The notes beneath the pieces are model-generated. The model was not told the DNA's origin, searched no databases, and was given only the letters and a program-made list of their open reading frames with translations. This document shows, one piece after another, positions 1-6,130 of a stretch of DNA of 10,314 nucleotides (within the stretch, counting starts at the first letter, position 1; each line of letters opens with the position of its first letter). The stretch covers positions 1 through 10,314 of the forward strand of contig DATDME010000073.1 in assembly GCA_036518915.1 (NCBI GenBank). Direction: 5' to 3'. Position numbers and translations under genes: made by a program. Origin of the DNA: GCA-016699105 sp036518915 (GTDB lineage Bacteria > Patescibacteriota > Saccharimonadia > UBA4664).

Positions 1-160
1 TTGCGTCGGTTTCCGCTGGGCCAAATTCGCCCTGGTCGGTCCGGAGGAGCATCTGTGCCCTGAGCTTTCGCTCGGCATCTACTCGTTGTTTTGAGGCTAT
101 TTCAGTGAGTTGGGTCCGTTCATCTTCACTGAGCTTAACGATATATTTTTTAGCTGGCAT
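1..160 (-). CDS. IS630-family transposase, N-terminal part (runs off left edge)
   Basis: Reading leftward from the ATG at 158-160, an open frame of 53 codons continues past the window edge without a stop. It begins MPAKKYIVKLSEDER, continues with AERKLRAQMLLRTDQGE, and reaches GPAETDA at the edge. A short basic start, a YIVKLS/T-EDER strand-helix, and then an 'LRAxxLLxxDxG' helix is the usual opening of IS630-type DDE transposases, just before their helix-turn-helix. The catalytic DDE domain would lie outside the window, so it cannot be said whether the transposase is intact. No Shine-Dalgarno sequence sits at normal spacing (AGGG is about 13 nt upstream). The element's end should lie between about 161 and 307, but I could not identify an inverted repeat or TA target duplication without the other end. 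The family call rests on sequence resemblance only. Confidence 0.72.
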   Translation of the reverse strand, partial: MPAKKYIVKLSEDERTQLTEIASKQRVDAERKLRAQMLLRTDQGEFGPAETDA

Positions 161-245
161 GATGTTGGTGTTTCCCTTACTAATCGTAAGTTTAATACCA
201 AAATGAAAATGTTACATGGGGATTCGGGGATAAGGTACTACACAA

Positions 246-278
246 AACGACCCCGCCATAGATATGACGAGGGTCGTT
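246..278 (-). terminator. probable terminator of tRNA-Ala
   Basis: AACGACCC at 246-253 pairs with GGGTCGTT at 271-278, giving an 8-bp perfect stem with a 17-nt loop. Read on the minus strand it lies about 30 nt past the tRNA 3' end and runs into TTTT, a short but usable U-tract. The long loop and short U-run make it a moderate call. Confidence 0.5.
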
Positions 279-307
279 CCGGCCTTTTTAGGCAATTGTG
301 TTCCTTA

Positions 308-383
308 TGGTGGAGCTGGGGGGATTCGAACCCCCCACCTCTGCAATGCGAATGCAGCGCTCTACCAAATGAGCTACAGCCCC
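308..383 (-). tRNA. tRNA-Ala, anticodon CGC, CCA encoded
   Basis: The minus strand folds into a complete 76-nt cloverleaf. The acceptor stem is GGGGCTG / CAGCTCC, with the G3:U70 wobble pair that marks alanine tRNAs. The D arm reads GCTC-ATTTGGTA-GAGC. The anticodon stem CTGCA/TGCAG encloses the loop TTCGCAT, giving anticodon CGC (reads GCG). The T arm carries GGTTCGAATC. A73 is followed by a genome-encoded CCA at 308-310. A promoter upstream and a hairpin downstream suggest it is transcribed on its own. CGC is normally a supplementary Ala isoacceptor to TGC, as expected in a GC-rich genome. Confidence 0.97.
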
Positions 384-401
384 AGGTTTTGAGACTGGTC
401 T

Positions 402-430
402 ATTGTGCCTAATGGAAGGCTTTTCGTCAA
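402..430 (-). promoter_or_regulatory. promoter of tRNA-Ala
   Basis: On the minus strand, TTGACG (plus 425-430) is followed after exactly 17 bp by CACAAT (plus 402-407). These match the sigma-70 -35 box at 5 of 6 and the -10 box at 4 of 6 positions. Transcription would start near 395, about 12 nt before the mature tRNA 5' end at 383. Confidence 0.55.
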
Positions 431-442
431 TTGTCGCTGGGT

Positions 443-634
443 CTAGAGGCTGAAGGTAAACAAATGTCGGAACACCCGGTCCCAGCCGGCGAGCAGCGCG
501 CCCACCACAACCAGCCCCGCGCCCCACAGGAAGGTTGCGGGCGCGTTGAACATCAGGATCAAACCGATGAAAGCCGCGCCCATCCCGATTAAGATGAAGA
601 AGCGGCCGGTTTTGGTGGTTGATTTGGCGGGCAT
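443..634 (-). CDS. small two-helix membrane protein, unknown function
   Basis: The 63-residue frame starts at an ATG preceded by AGGAG with a 5-nt spacer, a clear Shine-Dalgarno sequence, which is the main reason to accept so short a gene. The protein has a basic N-terminus (residues 1-10), a hydrophobic helix at about 11-29, a short turn (NAPAT), a second helix at about 34-51, and a basic-aromatic tail (DRVFRHLFTFSL). This predicts a hairpin in the cytoplasmic membrane with both ends in the cytoplasm. I do not recognise a family. It follows the ABC exporter on the same strand after 82 bp, and the gap contains two copies of a 19-bp palindrome that may control it. No convincing -10/-35 pair is visible in that gap, so it may be read through from the exporter or use a weak regulated promoter. 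Confidence 0.7.
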   Translation of the reverse strand: MPAKSTTKTGRFFILIGMGAAFIGLILMFNAPATFLWGAGLVVVGALLAGWDRVFRHLFTFSL

Positions 635-655
635 AATTTCTCCTGATTCTGAACG

Positions 656-706
656 TAGTACGATTTTCGGACTAAAAGTGGCTGATTTGGTACGAAATTC
701 GTACTA
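656..706. promoter_or_regulatory. tandem palindromic operator, two 19-bp dyads
   Basis: Two 8-3-8 dyads share one consensus. On the plus strand, site 1 is TAGTACGA-TTT-TCGGACTA (656-674) and site 2 is TGGTACGA-AAT-TCGTACTA (688-706). Each has a single mismatch between its arms; site 2 can be extended to 11-bp arms at 686-708. The centres (665 and 697) are 32 bp apart, close to three helical turns, so dimers on both sites would face the same side of DNA. Neither is followed by a T-run, arguing against terminators. They lie between the ABC exporter stop and the 63-residue gene. A winged-helix repressor is a reasonable guess; the regulator is not in the window. Confidence 0.55.
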
Positions 707-716
707 AATCGTGGGC

Positions 717-2501
717 CTAATCTTCGCCGTCAATGAAGCCGCCCGACTGGTGGTTCCACAATGTGGCGTAAATGCCGCCCTTGGCGAGCAATTGGGCGTG
801 GGTGCCCTGCTCGGCGATCTCGCCACGATCGAGCACAATGATGCGGTCGAGGCGCTGGATGGTGGAGAGGCGGTGGGCAATTACGATGGCCGTACGGCCC
901 TCCATGAGCCGCCACAGGGCGTCCTGGATGAGTTTTTCAGATTCTGAGTCGAGGGCCGAGGTGGCTTCGTCGAGCATGAGGACGGGCGCGTCCTTGAGCA
1001 TGGCCCGGGCGATGGCCACGCGTTGGCGCTGGCCGCCACTCAGCTTAATGCCTCGCTCCCCCACCAACGTGTCGTATTTTTCCGGCAGGCGCTCAATGAA
1101 TTCGGCGGCGTGGGCCCGGCGGGCGGCGCGGCGGACGTCGGCTGCGGTGGCGCCGGGCCGGCCGTAGGCAATATTTTCTTCGAGGCTACGATGGAACAGC
1201 AGCGGCTCCTGCGGCACGTAGCTGATGGCGCGGCGGACGTCGGCCTGGCGCATGTCGGCAATGTCGTGGCCGTCGAGCATGATGGCGCCGCTATCGATGT
1301 CCATGAGGCGGAGGATGAGCTTGGTGACGGTGGTTTTGCCTCCGCCGGAGGTACCCACGAGGCCCACCCGCTCGCCGGGAGCAATTTTTAGGTTGAGTCC
1401 GCCAAAGACCGGCTGCGACTTGCCAGCCTCATGGTAGGCAAACACCACATCTTGGAACTCCACAGCGCCGCGCTTGATGGTGACGGCCGGCGCGATCGGC
1501 TTATCTTGGACTTCGGCCGGCGTAGCCAGGATGGTGGTCATCTCGGCGGCGTCGGCCAGCGAGCGCTCAACGTTGCGCGCTACCCGTCCCACACCCCACA
1601 GCACGCCGAAGATGCTCCAAATATAGGCTTGAATGAGCACGAATTGGCCGAGGTCTATTTGGCGCTTGGTGATGAGATAAACCGACACCACAAACACCAC
1701 CGACTCAAAGCCGATCAGCAAGATCGCCTGAATGGCATTAATGATTTCCTGGGTGGCCCAGTCGCGCGTGAACAGGCGCTGGTTGTGCAGAACGATAGCG
1801 CGGTAATTATCGACTTCAGACCGTTCATGAGCAAAGTACTTGATGGCCGAGATGTTGGTGAGGTTGTCGGCCAAGCGGCCGGTGGCCCGGGTTTGGCCGG
1901 CCGCCGCGGCGGCACTTATGGGAATCTTCCACATGGCCAGCCCAATGGCGGCCACCACGTACACCACGAAAAATACCGACATGCCCAGGGCCACGCCCGG
2001 CGCAAACACGCTAATCACTACGACCGAACTAATTGTCCGCACAATCAGCGGCATGATGTCGAACGACAGCGTGTCATACAGCCGCTCAAAGGCCCCCACG
2101 AGCTTATTGGCTTGGTTGACCAGGGAGCCAGTGAAATTAGAGCTGAAAAAATGATAGCTCAATCCCGAGAGGTGTTCAAAATTGGCCAGGTGCAGTTTGG
2201 ACTCCACCCGGATCTCAAACACTGTCATGGCCCAGCCCGACAGGCGCCAAAACGTCCACGTCGCCACCTGGCAGATAAGATACCAAGTGATGACGGTGCC
2301 AAAGGCATTCCAAAAACCCGTGGGATGCTGGAGGTAGCCGGGCGTGAGGCGGACGCCCTGCGCCAACAGATACGGCGTAATGACGTTTTGGGTGGTGACG
2401 GCCAGCGCTACCGTCAGCATGTGCATGCTCATCCACCCCCGGTAACCACGGGTGGCGCGCCAGAACAGGCGGATGGTTTGACGGGGAGTTTTGGGCCTCA
2501 T
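717..2501 (-). CDS. ABC exporter half-transporter (MsbA/ABCB-like), TM domain fused to ATPase
   Basis: This is a fused permease-ATPase that should dimerise in the cytoplasmic membrane and export a hydrophobic compound, lipid or peptide using ATP. From the chosen ATG it has 594 residues, a normal length. The first roughly 325 form the transmembrane domain, with an exporter-style coupling stretch (LADNLTNISAIKYFAHERSE). The ATPase has Walker A GTSGGGKT (383-390), a Q-loop in YVPQEPLLF (Q431), signature LSGGQ (487-491), Walker B VLMLDE with catalytic Glu512, D-loop SALD and the H-loop His543, so it looks fully active. A longer frame begins at a TTG (2537), but that TTGCAA is better read as a -35 box. 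The ATG at 2501 lies 8 nt after a TATATT box, implying a leaderless mRNA. No second exporter half is nearby, suggesting a homodimer. The substrate cannot be told. Confidence 0.93.
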   Translation of the reverse strand: MRPKTPRQTIRLFWRATRGYRGWMSMHMLTVALAVTTQNVITPYLLAQGVRLTPGYLQHPTGFWNAFGTVITWYLICQVATWTFWRLSGWAMTVFEIRVESKLHLANFEHLSGLSYHFFSSNFTGSLVNQANKLVGAFERLYDTLSFDIMPLIVRTISSVVVISVFAPGVALGMSVFFVVYVVAAIGLAMWKIPISAAAAAGQTRATGRLADNLTNISAIKYFAHERSEVDNYRAIVLHNQRLFTRDWATQEIINAIQAILLIGFESVVFVVSVYLITKRQIDLGQFVLIQAYIWSIFGVLWGVGRVARNVERSLADAAEMTTILATPAEVQDKPIAPAVTIKRGAVEFQDVVFAYHEAGKSQPVFGGLNLKIAPGERVGLVGTSGGGKTTVTKLILRLMDIDSGAIMLDGHDIADMRQADVRRAISYVPQEPLLFHRSLEENIAYGRPGATAADVRRAARRAHAAEFIERLPEKYDTLVGERGIKLSGGQRQRVAIARAMLKDAPVLMLDEATSALDSESEKLIQDALWRLMEGRTAIVIAHRLSTIQRLDRIIVLDRGEIAEQGTHAQLLAKGGIYATLWNHQSGGFIDGED

Positions 2502-2509
2502 ACCGAACA

Positions 2510-2537
2510 AATATAGCACGTTCCGCTTATGTTGCAA
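2510..2537 (-). promoter_or_regulatory. promoter of the ABC exporter (leaderless)
   Basis: On the minus strand TTGCAA (2532-2537), a 16-bp spacer and TATATT (2510-2515) form a good sigma-70 promoter, with a TG immediately upstream of the base before -10 (extended -10). The start codon ATG at 2499-2501 begins 9 nt after the -10 box, where transcription would be expected to start. No Shine-Dalgarno sequence precedes it. Confidence 0.55.
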
Positions 2538-2589
2538 AGATGGAGTGCAACCTCATGGCGGAAAAATGCTGGCGCATGAATTTGGATTT

Positions 2590-2610
2590 GCTGGGCCAAA
2601 TTAGCCCAGC
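2590..2610 (-). terminator. weak hairpin at the obg stop codon
   Basis: GCTGGGC and GCCCAGC form a perfect 7-bp stem with a 7-nt loop that contains the obg TAA stop; the stem itself encodes the last residues. The minus-strand tail is only AAATCC, without a U-tract, so termination would be inefficient if it occurs. Confidence 0.25.
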
Positions 2611-3878
2611 CAGGTCAGGCGGCTGCGACCAATCACGAGCATATCACCGGGCTCGGCGCCCAGGCGGCGAAGCTCACGGCTAATGCCAATTTTGCCGACG
2701 ATGTCGCGCAGCCGGGCCACGGCGTCGTCGTTGTCAAAGTTGGTGCGGCGGGCAAAGCCCTCAATGTGCTCGCCGGTGATGTCCCAGGTGTGCTCGTCGG
2801 CGCCGGGGTTGACGAACCACAGGCGGTCGGCGCCGGGCAGGTTTTGCAGGTTGATGACGGGTGCGGCGGCTGCCTCAGCGGCTTCGGCCCGGCGCTGGCG
2901 GTCGGCCAAAACGAGCTTGGTGGTGGCGTCGAGCAATTCGGTGAGCCCGCGGTGGGCTTGGGCCGAAATCACGTAAACCGGGCGGCCGGCAGCTTGCTGC
3001 AAAGCGGCAGTGCGAGCTTTGCGGTCGGCGTCGGTTAGGCCTTCAGCCTTGGTGAGGACGGCCAGGCGCGGCTTGTCGGTGAGGCCGTGACCGTAAGCGG
3101 CCAGCTCGCCTTCCACGGTGTGCCAATCGGCCGCCACGTCATCGGATAATCCGTCAACGAGGTGCAGCAGGACGGCGGTACGCTCAACGTGGCGCAGGAA
3201 TTCATCACCCAGGCCTTTGCCGGCACTGGCGCCTTCAATCAGGCCAGGGATGTCGGCCGCCAAAAAGGTATGGTCACGATGGTCGACCACACCGAGGTTG
3301 GGGATAAGCGTCGTAAAGGCATAATCGCCAATTTCTGGCTTGGCATTGGTAATAACTGACAGCAGCGTAGACTTGCCGGCGTTGGGCAGGCCCACAAAGC
3401 CCACTTCGGCCACGAGCTTGAGCTCCAGGCGAAGTTTGCGCTGCTCACCAGGTTCGCCGAGCTCGGCGGTGCGGGGCGCCTGGCGGGTGCTCGAGATGAA
3501 GTGCGAGTTGCCAAAGCCGCCGCGGCCGCCCTTAGCGATCACGGCTTCCTCGCCCGGCTCGGTGAGGTCGGCTAGCAGCTGGTCGCCCTCGTAGATTTGC
3601 GTGCCGGCGGGCACGGGCACGACCACGTCTTCGCCGTTTTTGCCGTGGCGGCGGTTTTGCCCGCCGGGCTGGCCATCTTGGGCCTCCAGGCGCTTGGCGG
3701 TGCGGTAGGCGGCCAGCGTGCTTAAATTGTGCTCGACGCGGAACACCACGTTGCCGCCGTGGCCGCCGTCGCCGCCATCGGGGCCGCCGCGGGCGAGGTA
3801 TTTTTCGTGGCGGAAACCGAGGCGGCCATCGCCGCCTTTACCAGCCCGCACTTCAATTGTGGCCTTGTCTGCAAACAT
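2601..3878 (-). CDS. obg: Obg/CgtA GTPase, 50S ribosome assembly
   Basis: Obg is a conserved GTPase that binds the large ribosomal subunit and couples its maturation to GTP and stress levels. In 428-residue numbering from an upstream ATG, it has the glycine-rich Obg fold (about 4-160), a G domain with P-loop GLPNAGKST (166-174), switch I FTT (191-193), DIPG (212-215) and SAQ (308-310), and a C-terminal OCT domain (about 344-428). The guanine-specificity motif, normally NKxD, reads TKAE (279-282), an unusual form. I place the start at the fourth codon (ATG at 3876-3878, protein MFADKATIEV..., 425 residues). That start fits the Obg N-terminus, and the upstream ATG directly abuts the -10 box and would not be transcribed. 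The gene is read toward the ABC exporter, which has its own promoter 100 bp downstream. Confidence 0.95.
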   Translation of the reverse strand: MFADKATIEVRAGKGGDGRLGFRHEKYLARGGPDGGDGGHGGNVVFRVEHNLSTLAAYRTAKRLEAQDGQPGGQNRRHGKNGEDVVVPVPAGTQIYEGDQLLADLTEPGEEAVIAKGGRGGFGNSHFISSTRQAPRTAELGEPGEQRKLRLELKLVAEVGFVGLPNAGKSTLLSVITNAKPEIGDYAFTTLIPNLGVVDHRDHTFLAADIPGLIEGASAGKGLGDEFLRHVERTAVLLHLVDGLSDDVAADWHTVEGELAAYGHGLTDKPRLAVLTKAEGLTDADRKARTAALQQAAGRPVYVISAQAHRGLTELLDATTKLVLADRQRRAEAAEAAAAPVINLQNLPGADRLWFVNPGADEHTWDITGEHIEGFARRTNFDNDDAVARLRDIVGKIGISRELRRLGAEPGDMLVIGRSRLTWLG

Positions 3879-3887
3879 TGTGAGCAT

Positions 3888-3916
3888 ATTATATCATGAA
3901 ACATTAGTTTTCTTGA
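3888..3916 (-). promoter_or_regulatory. promoter of obg (extended -10, leaderless)
   Basis: The minus strand has a perfect TATAAT (3888-3893) preceded by TGA (3894-3896), an extended -10 box. The -35 region at 17 bp (3911-3916, TCAAGA) is weak. The ATG at 3878 begins 10 nt after the box, so the mRNA would be leaderless or nearly so. Confidence 0.6.
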
Positions 3917-3941
3917 CTTTCAATAATTCTTGTGTTACTGT
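3913..3941 (+). promoter_or_regulatory. promoter of the 162-residue membrane protein gene
   Basis: TTGACT (3913-3918), a 17-bp spacer and TACTGT (3936-3941), with TGT just upstream of the -10 box, make an extended-10 sigma-70 promoter on the plus strand. Transcription should start near 3948, giving a leader of about 50 nt. Its -35 box overlaps the weak -35 region of the divergent obg promoter. Confidence 0.55.
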
Positions 3942-3981
3942 TGGGAGCATTCTGCCAACTCTACGTTGGTGGTCGCTCCCA
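3942..3981 (+). promoter_or_regulatory. leader hairpin before the 162-residue gene
   Basis: TGGGAGC (3942-3948) pairs with GCTCCCA (3975-3981). Inside it CCAAC (3955-3959) pairs with GTTGG (3965-3969) around a 5-nt loop. The structure fills most of the leader and ends 5 nt before the AAGGAG Shine-Dalgarno (3987-3992), so it could influence translation. The predicted transcription start falls inside the outer stem, so only the inner stem may exist in RNA. Confidence 0.35.
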
Positions 3982-3998
3982 CACAGAAGGAGTCCGAG

Positions 3999-4487
3999 AT
4001 GAACCGTTGGATTGTCATTGCCGTGCCGGTAGTGATCGCCGCCTTTGCCGGGCTGCTCGCCTGGCTTGACCGAAGGCGCGAATATCGAGTGCCGGACACT
4101 GTCCAGGATCTCGAAAGCGTAAACAAGTACGTAGAGAAGGCGCTCCAGGCCATGCTCAAGTATGGCGCAACGGCGACGTCCCTCGCGAAAGCCCTCACCG
4201 TGGGGGACAGATCGGTCGTCGCCAACTCGCACGAGTTGAGCGATTGGGTGATTGGCGACCTCAACGGCATATCGGTGCGCCAGCAGGAGGCCCTGACGGT
4301 GTTGTGTCAGATTTACCACGCGTTTGAGCGCCACCCCGGGCGCTATCCGAACCCCTGGCTGGCGCTGTTCGAAGTCGTGGACTCCCTCAGCGGCTTAACG
4401 CCGGCTGACTATCTCCGAGGCGGCTGTTACGAAAAGCTTCGCGAGTGGGCCGCAAGGCTTCATGAAATGCCAACCGCGGTGCACTGA
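3999..4487 (+). CDS. single-pass membrane protein, unknown function, possible ParS/MbcA-like C-terminus
   Basis: The 162-residue protein starts at the ATG (3999-4001) six nt after AAGGAG; the frame is open further upstream, but those codons lie within the promoter and leader. Residues 4-23 form one transmembrane helix followed by DRRRE, so the rest is probably cytoplasmic. The soluble part looks all-helical. Residues about 57-155 run from SLAKALTVGDRSV through ISVRQQEALTVLCQIYHAFE to NPWLALFEVVDSLSGLTPADYLRGGCYEKL. The order helix-turn-helix-like, RQ-rich helix, 'NPWL...GLTPADYL' faintly recalls Xre/MbcA/ParS (DUF2384) antitoxin domains, but the membrane anchor is unexpected and no RES-type toxin is adjacent. 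The gene has its own promoter, a structured leader and a strong terminator, so it is a single-gene unit. Function unassigned. Confidence 0.8.
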   Translation: MNRWIVIAVPVVIAAFAGLLAWLDRRREYRVPDTVQDLESVNKYVEKALQAMLKYGATATSLAKALTVGDRSVVANSHELSDWVIGDLNGISVRQQEALTVLCQIYHAFERHPGRYPNPWLALFEVVDSLSGLTPADYLRGGCYEKLREWAARLHEMPTAVH

Positions 4488-4608
4488 ATTCATGTGCGGG
4501 GCACACGCGGCTCCGGGTTCGTTCGCATCAGCAACGATCCCGTGGCCGCGCCCCACTGGTATTATCCGTGTGAGATAGATGCATTTTTGCAAACGTCCCG
4601 CAATTACT

Positions 4609-4642
4609 AAAAACCGGCCCCGGATGGAGGTCGGTTTTTTTT
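4609..4642. terminator. bidirectional rho-independent terminator
   Basis: AAAAACCGGCC (4609-4619) pairs with GGTCGGTTTTT (4629-4639), one G-T pair, 9-nt loop. On the plus strand the stem ends in eight T (4635-4642); on the minus strand it ends in TTTTT. It lies between the rightward 162-residue gene and the leftward LysM-CHAP gene and serves both. Confidence 0.85.
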
Positions 4643-4663
4643 AGTTGCCGGACGTGCAGGTGC

Positions 4664-5728
4664 CTAGTAGATATAGCGGAACGTGCTCGCGGGAACGGTG
4701 CGGGAGGTTACGCGGTCCCAGTTGCCGTTGTAGTTCATTTCTGAGACGGTCACCATGCCGCCGTTGACGCTTTCTACGTAGGCCACATGGCCGTAGTAGC
4801 CGGCGCCGCTCCAGGCGATGGCGCCCGGCGTAGGCACTGAGCCCACCTTGAAGCCCGAGGCCTGAGCGTTGTAATACCAGGTGTTGGCGTTGCCCCAGTT
4901 GGAGGGGACATTGCGGCGGCTGGCCACGTAATAGGTGCAGTAGCCAAAGGCGTAACCATCGCCACTGAAAGCGTAGCGGGTCAGCGCTGGGACGGCCGTG
5001 GAGCGGCTGGTGCTGGCGCCGGCTACTTTACCATTGGCCACTGCCTTGGGCGCGTCCTGCTTGACGCCGTCCGGAATAATAATTTGCACGCCCAGGGTCA
5101 AGCCTTTCACTTCGGCGTTATTGAACGACAGGATCTGCGCGGCGTTGGCCTGGAACTTGCCGGCCAGCGAGTCGGCGGTGTCGCCCGACTGCACGGTGTA
5201 TAACAAGCCACTGATTGGGAGGATGGTCAGCGCCTGGCCGGGCTTGACGAAGTCGGCGTCGTCCAGGCCGTTGGCCCATTTGATGGTGCTGGTGGTGATG
5301 TTGAACTTGCTGGCGATGCCCGAGAGCGTGTCGCCAGTTTGCACGGTGTAGTTTTGGATGTCGCGCGTGGCATTACCGGCGGTGGAGACTACCTGGCGCT
5401 TGGCCAGCGCGTCGTCGGCGGCGCTGAGCAGCGCGACTTGCTCGTTTTTCTTGGTGGCGGTGCGGGCGGCGTCACTGGTGACCATCATCTGGTTGGAGGT
5501 GGCGATATCTGCGGCAACGGAGGCCACGGCCGCGGGATCGAGCGTGCCGCCCATGCCGGCCTGCGACGACATCAAGCGCACCGCAACGGCATGGGTGCGG
5601 CTGGGGTCGTTAATGGCTATGAGCGTGGCGGCCACACCAATCAAGCCCAGGTGCGCCATGAAGCGGGGACGGTAGGCTTGCCGCAGCAAACCAGCCACCG
5701 CCCGCGCCCGGGTAGCAGTCAGGAGCAT
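4664..5728 (-). CDS. secreted or membrane-anchored LysM-LysM-CHAP peptidoglycan hydrolase
   Basis: A 354-residue cell-wall enzyme predicted to bind peptidoglycan and cleave it as an amidase or endopeptidase outside the membrane. The N-terminus is basic with a hydrophobic stretch at about 26-39, a signal anchor or signal peptide. Two LysM modules follow: 127-170 (YTVQTGDTLSGIASKF) and 177-219 (YTVQSGDTADSLAGKF). After a linker, the CHAP domain spans about 252-354, with catalytic Cys264 in FGYCTYYVA, His314 in GHVAYVE and a polar third residue in SEMNYNG (Glu330). All key residues are present. There is no good Shine-Dalgarno sequence before the ATG, and no other in-frame start lies upstream before a stop. 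The gene sits alone, with a terminator 22 nt past its stop and a long structured leader. LysM-CHAP proteins of this type are common in Saccharibacteria and may remodel the cell's own or a host's wall. Confidence 0.92.
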   Translation of the reverse strand: MLLTATRARAVAGLLRQAYRPRFMAHLGLIGVAATLIAINDPSRTHAVAVRLMSSQAGMGGTLDPAAVASVAADIATSNQMMVTSDAARTATKKNEQVALLSAADDALAKRQVVSTAGNATRDIQNYTVQTGDTLSGIASKFNITTSTIKWANGLDDADFVKPGQALTILPISGLLYTVQSGDTADSLAGKFQANAAQILSFNNAEVKGLTLGVQIIIPDGVKQDAPKAVANGKVAGASTSRSTAVPALTRYAFSGDGYAFGYCTYYVASRRNVPSNWGNANTWYYNAQASGFKVGSVPTPGAIAWSGAGYYGHVAYVESVNGGMVTVSEMNYNGNWDRVTSRTVPASTFRYIY

Positions 5729-5800
5729 AATGTGGTTTTTGCTGGCAGCTCGGCGTTTTGAACGAGACTGCGCGGGAATTTTTATGTTCGAAAATGAACT

Positions 5801-5902
5801 GGTAGTGTCGCCGGCTTCAGGCGCTGCGGTGAGCGCCGGAAACTGATCAAGGGAGACACTGAGCGCATCTCTACTGATAATGGTTCTCCGCGGACACTAT
5901 CC
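5801..5902 (-). promoter_or_regulatory. riboswitch-like structured leader of the LysM-CHAP gene
   Basis: On the minus strand GGATAGTGTC (5902-5893) pairs with GACACTACC (5809-5801): nine pairs, one bulged A, closing an 83-nt interior. Inside, GGCGCT/AGCGCC (5820-5825 with 5832-5837) forms a hairpin with a 6-nt loop, and GGAGA/TCTCC (5885-5889 with 5852-5856) can pair. The element ends 72 nt before the start codon. The c-di-AMP (ydaO-yuaA) riboswitch often precedes wall-hydrolase genes. Two short stretches, GGAGAACCATT (5889-5879) and CCTGAAGCCGGC (5821-5810), resemble its conserved segments, but the GGGGTGAA and CAGCTAACC blocks are absent. I therefore call it structured, class unknown. Confidence 0.35.
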
Positions 5903-5943
5903 TTTATCGTCTTTCCCCGGAACGGGCAGAAGCAATTCGACCT

Positions 5944-5949
5944 ATTATG
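5944..5949 (-). promoter_or_regulatory. possible -10 box of the LysM-CHAP gene
   Basis: CATAAT on the minus strand matches the -10 consensus at 5 of 6 positions. No good -35 box lies 16-18 bp upstream. If used, transcription would start near 5937, giving a leader of about 210 nt that includes the structured element at 5801-5902. Confidence 0.3.
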
Positions 5950-5971
5950 CTTCGTATCGACGGAGGACAGG

Positions 5972-6001
5972 AAATCGAAAAGTGCTCACGCTTATCGATT
6001 T
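5972..6001. repeat. 30-bp imperfect hairpin
   Basis: AAATCGA (5972-5978) pairs with TCGATTT (5995-6001). After one A-A mismatch, AAGTG (5980-5984) pairs with CGCTT (5989-5993) around the loop CTCA. The result is 12 pairs, one of them G-T. Neither strand has a T-run after it, so a classical terminator is unlikely. It stands in the gene-free stretch upstream of the LysM-CHAP leader. Confidence 0.5.
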
Positions 6002-6130
6002 ACATCCCGTAGTCTAGATTAGGCCCAGATAGGTGTCAAATACTGCTTTACCTGTAAAATCACCCGAACAACTAGTGAGATTTGGGCTGGTATTTTAGAT
6101 ATCCGGCCAGGTATCACACTTCGCATATAT

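Noticed and set aside
18..32. Thirteen-base match between the transposase region and the hairpin at 2590-2604
   Set aside because: Short, lies inside two unrelated coding sequences and has no further similarity on either side; chance.
110..412. 100-codon plus-strand frame across the tRNA gene
   Set aside because: Runs through a perfect tRNA-Ala and the antisense of the transposase start.
686..708. Palindrome read as a terminator of the ABC exporter
   Set aside because: A 1-nt loop cannot form a normal hairpin, there is no T-run, and the motif recurs as a phased second copy, which fits an operator better.
1431..2516. 361-codon plus-strand frame antisense to the ABC exporter
   Set aside because: The minus strand encodes a complete ABC exporter with every motif; the plus frame is rich in His/Gly/Gln/Arg, matches no domain and reflects codon bias of the real gene.
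4395..4592. 65-codon minus-strand frame between the 162-residue gene and the terminator
   Set aside because: Overlaps the end of a better supported gene, has no Shine-Dalgarno sequence, and the nearest -35/-10-like pair has a 20-bp spacer.
5784..5846. Possible 20-residue peptide frame (ATG at 5784) in the LysM-CHAP upstream region
   Set aside because: No Shine-Dalgarno sequence, antisense to the predicted leader, and too short to separate from chance.
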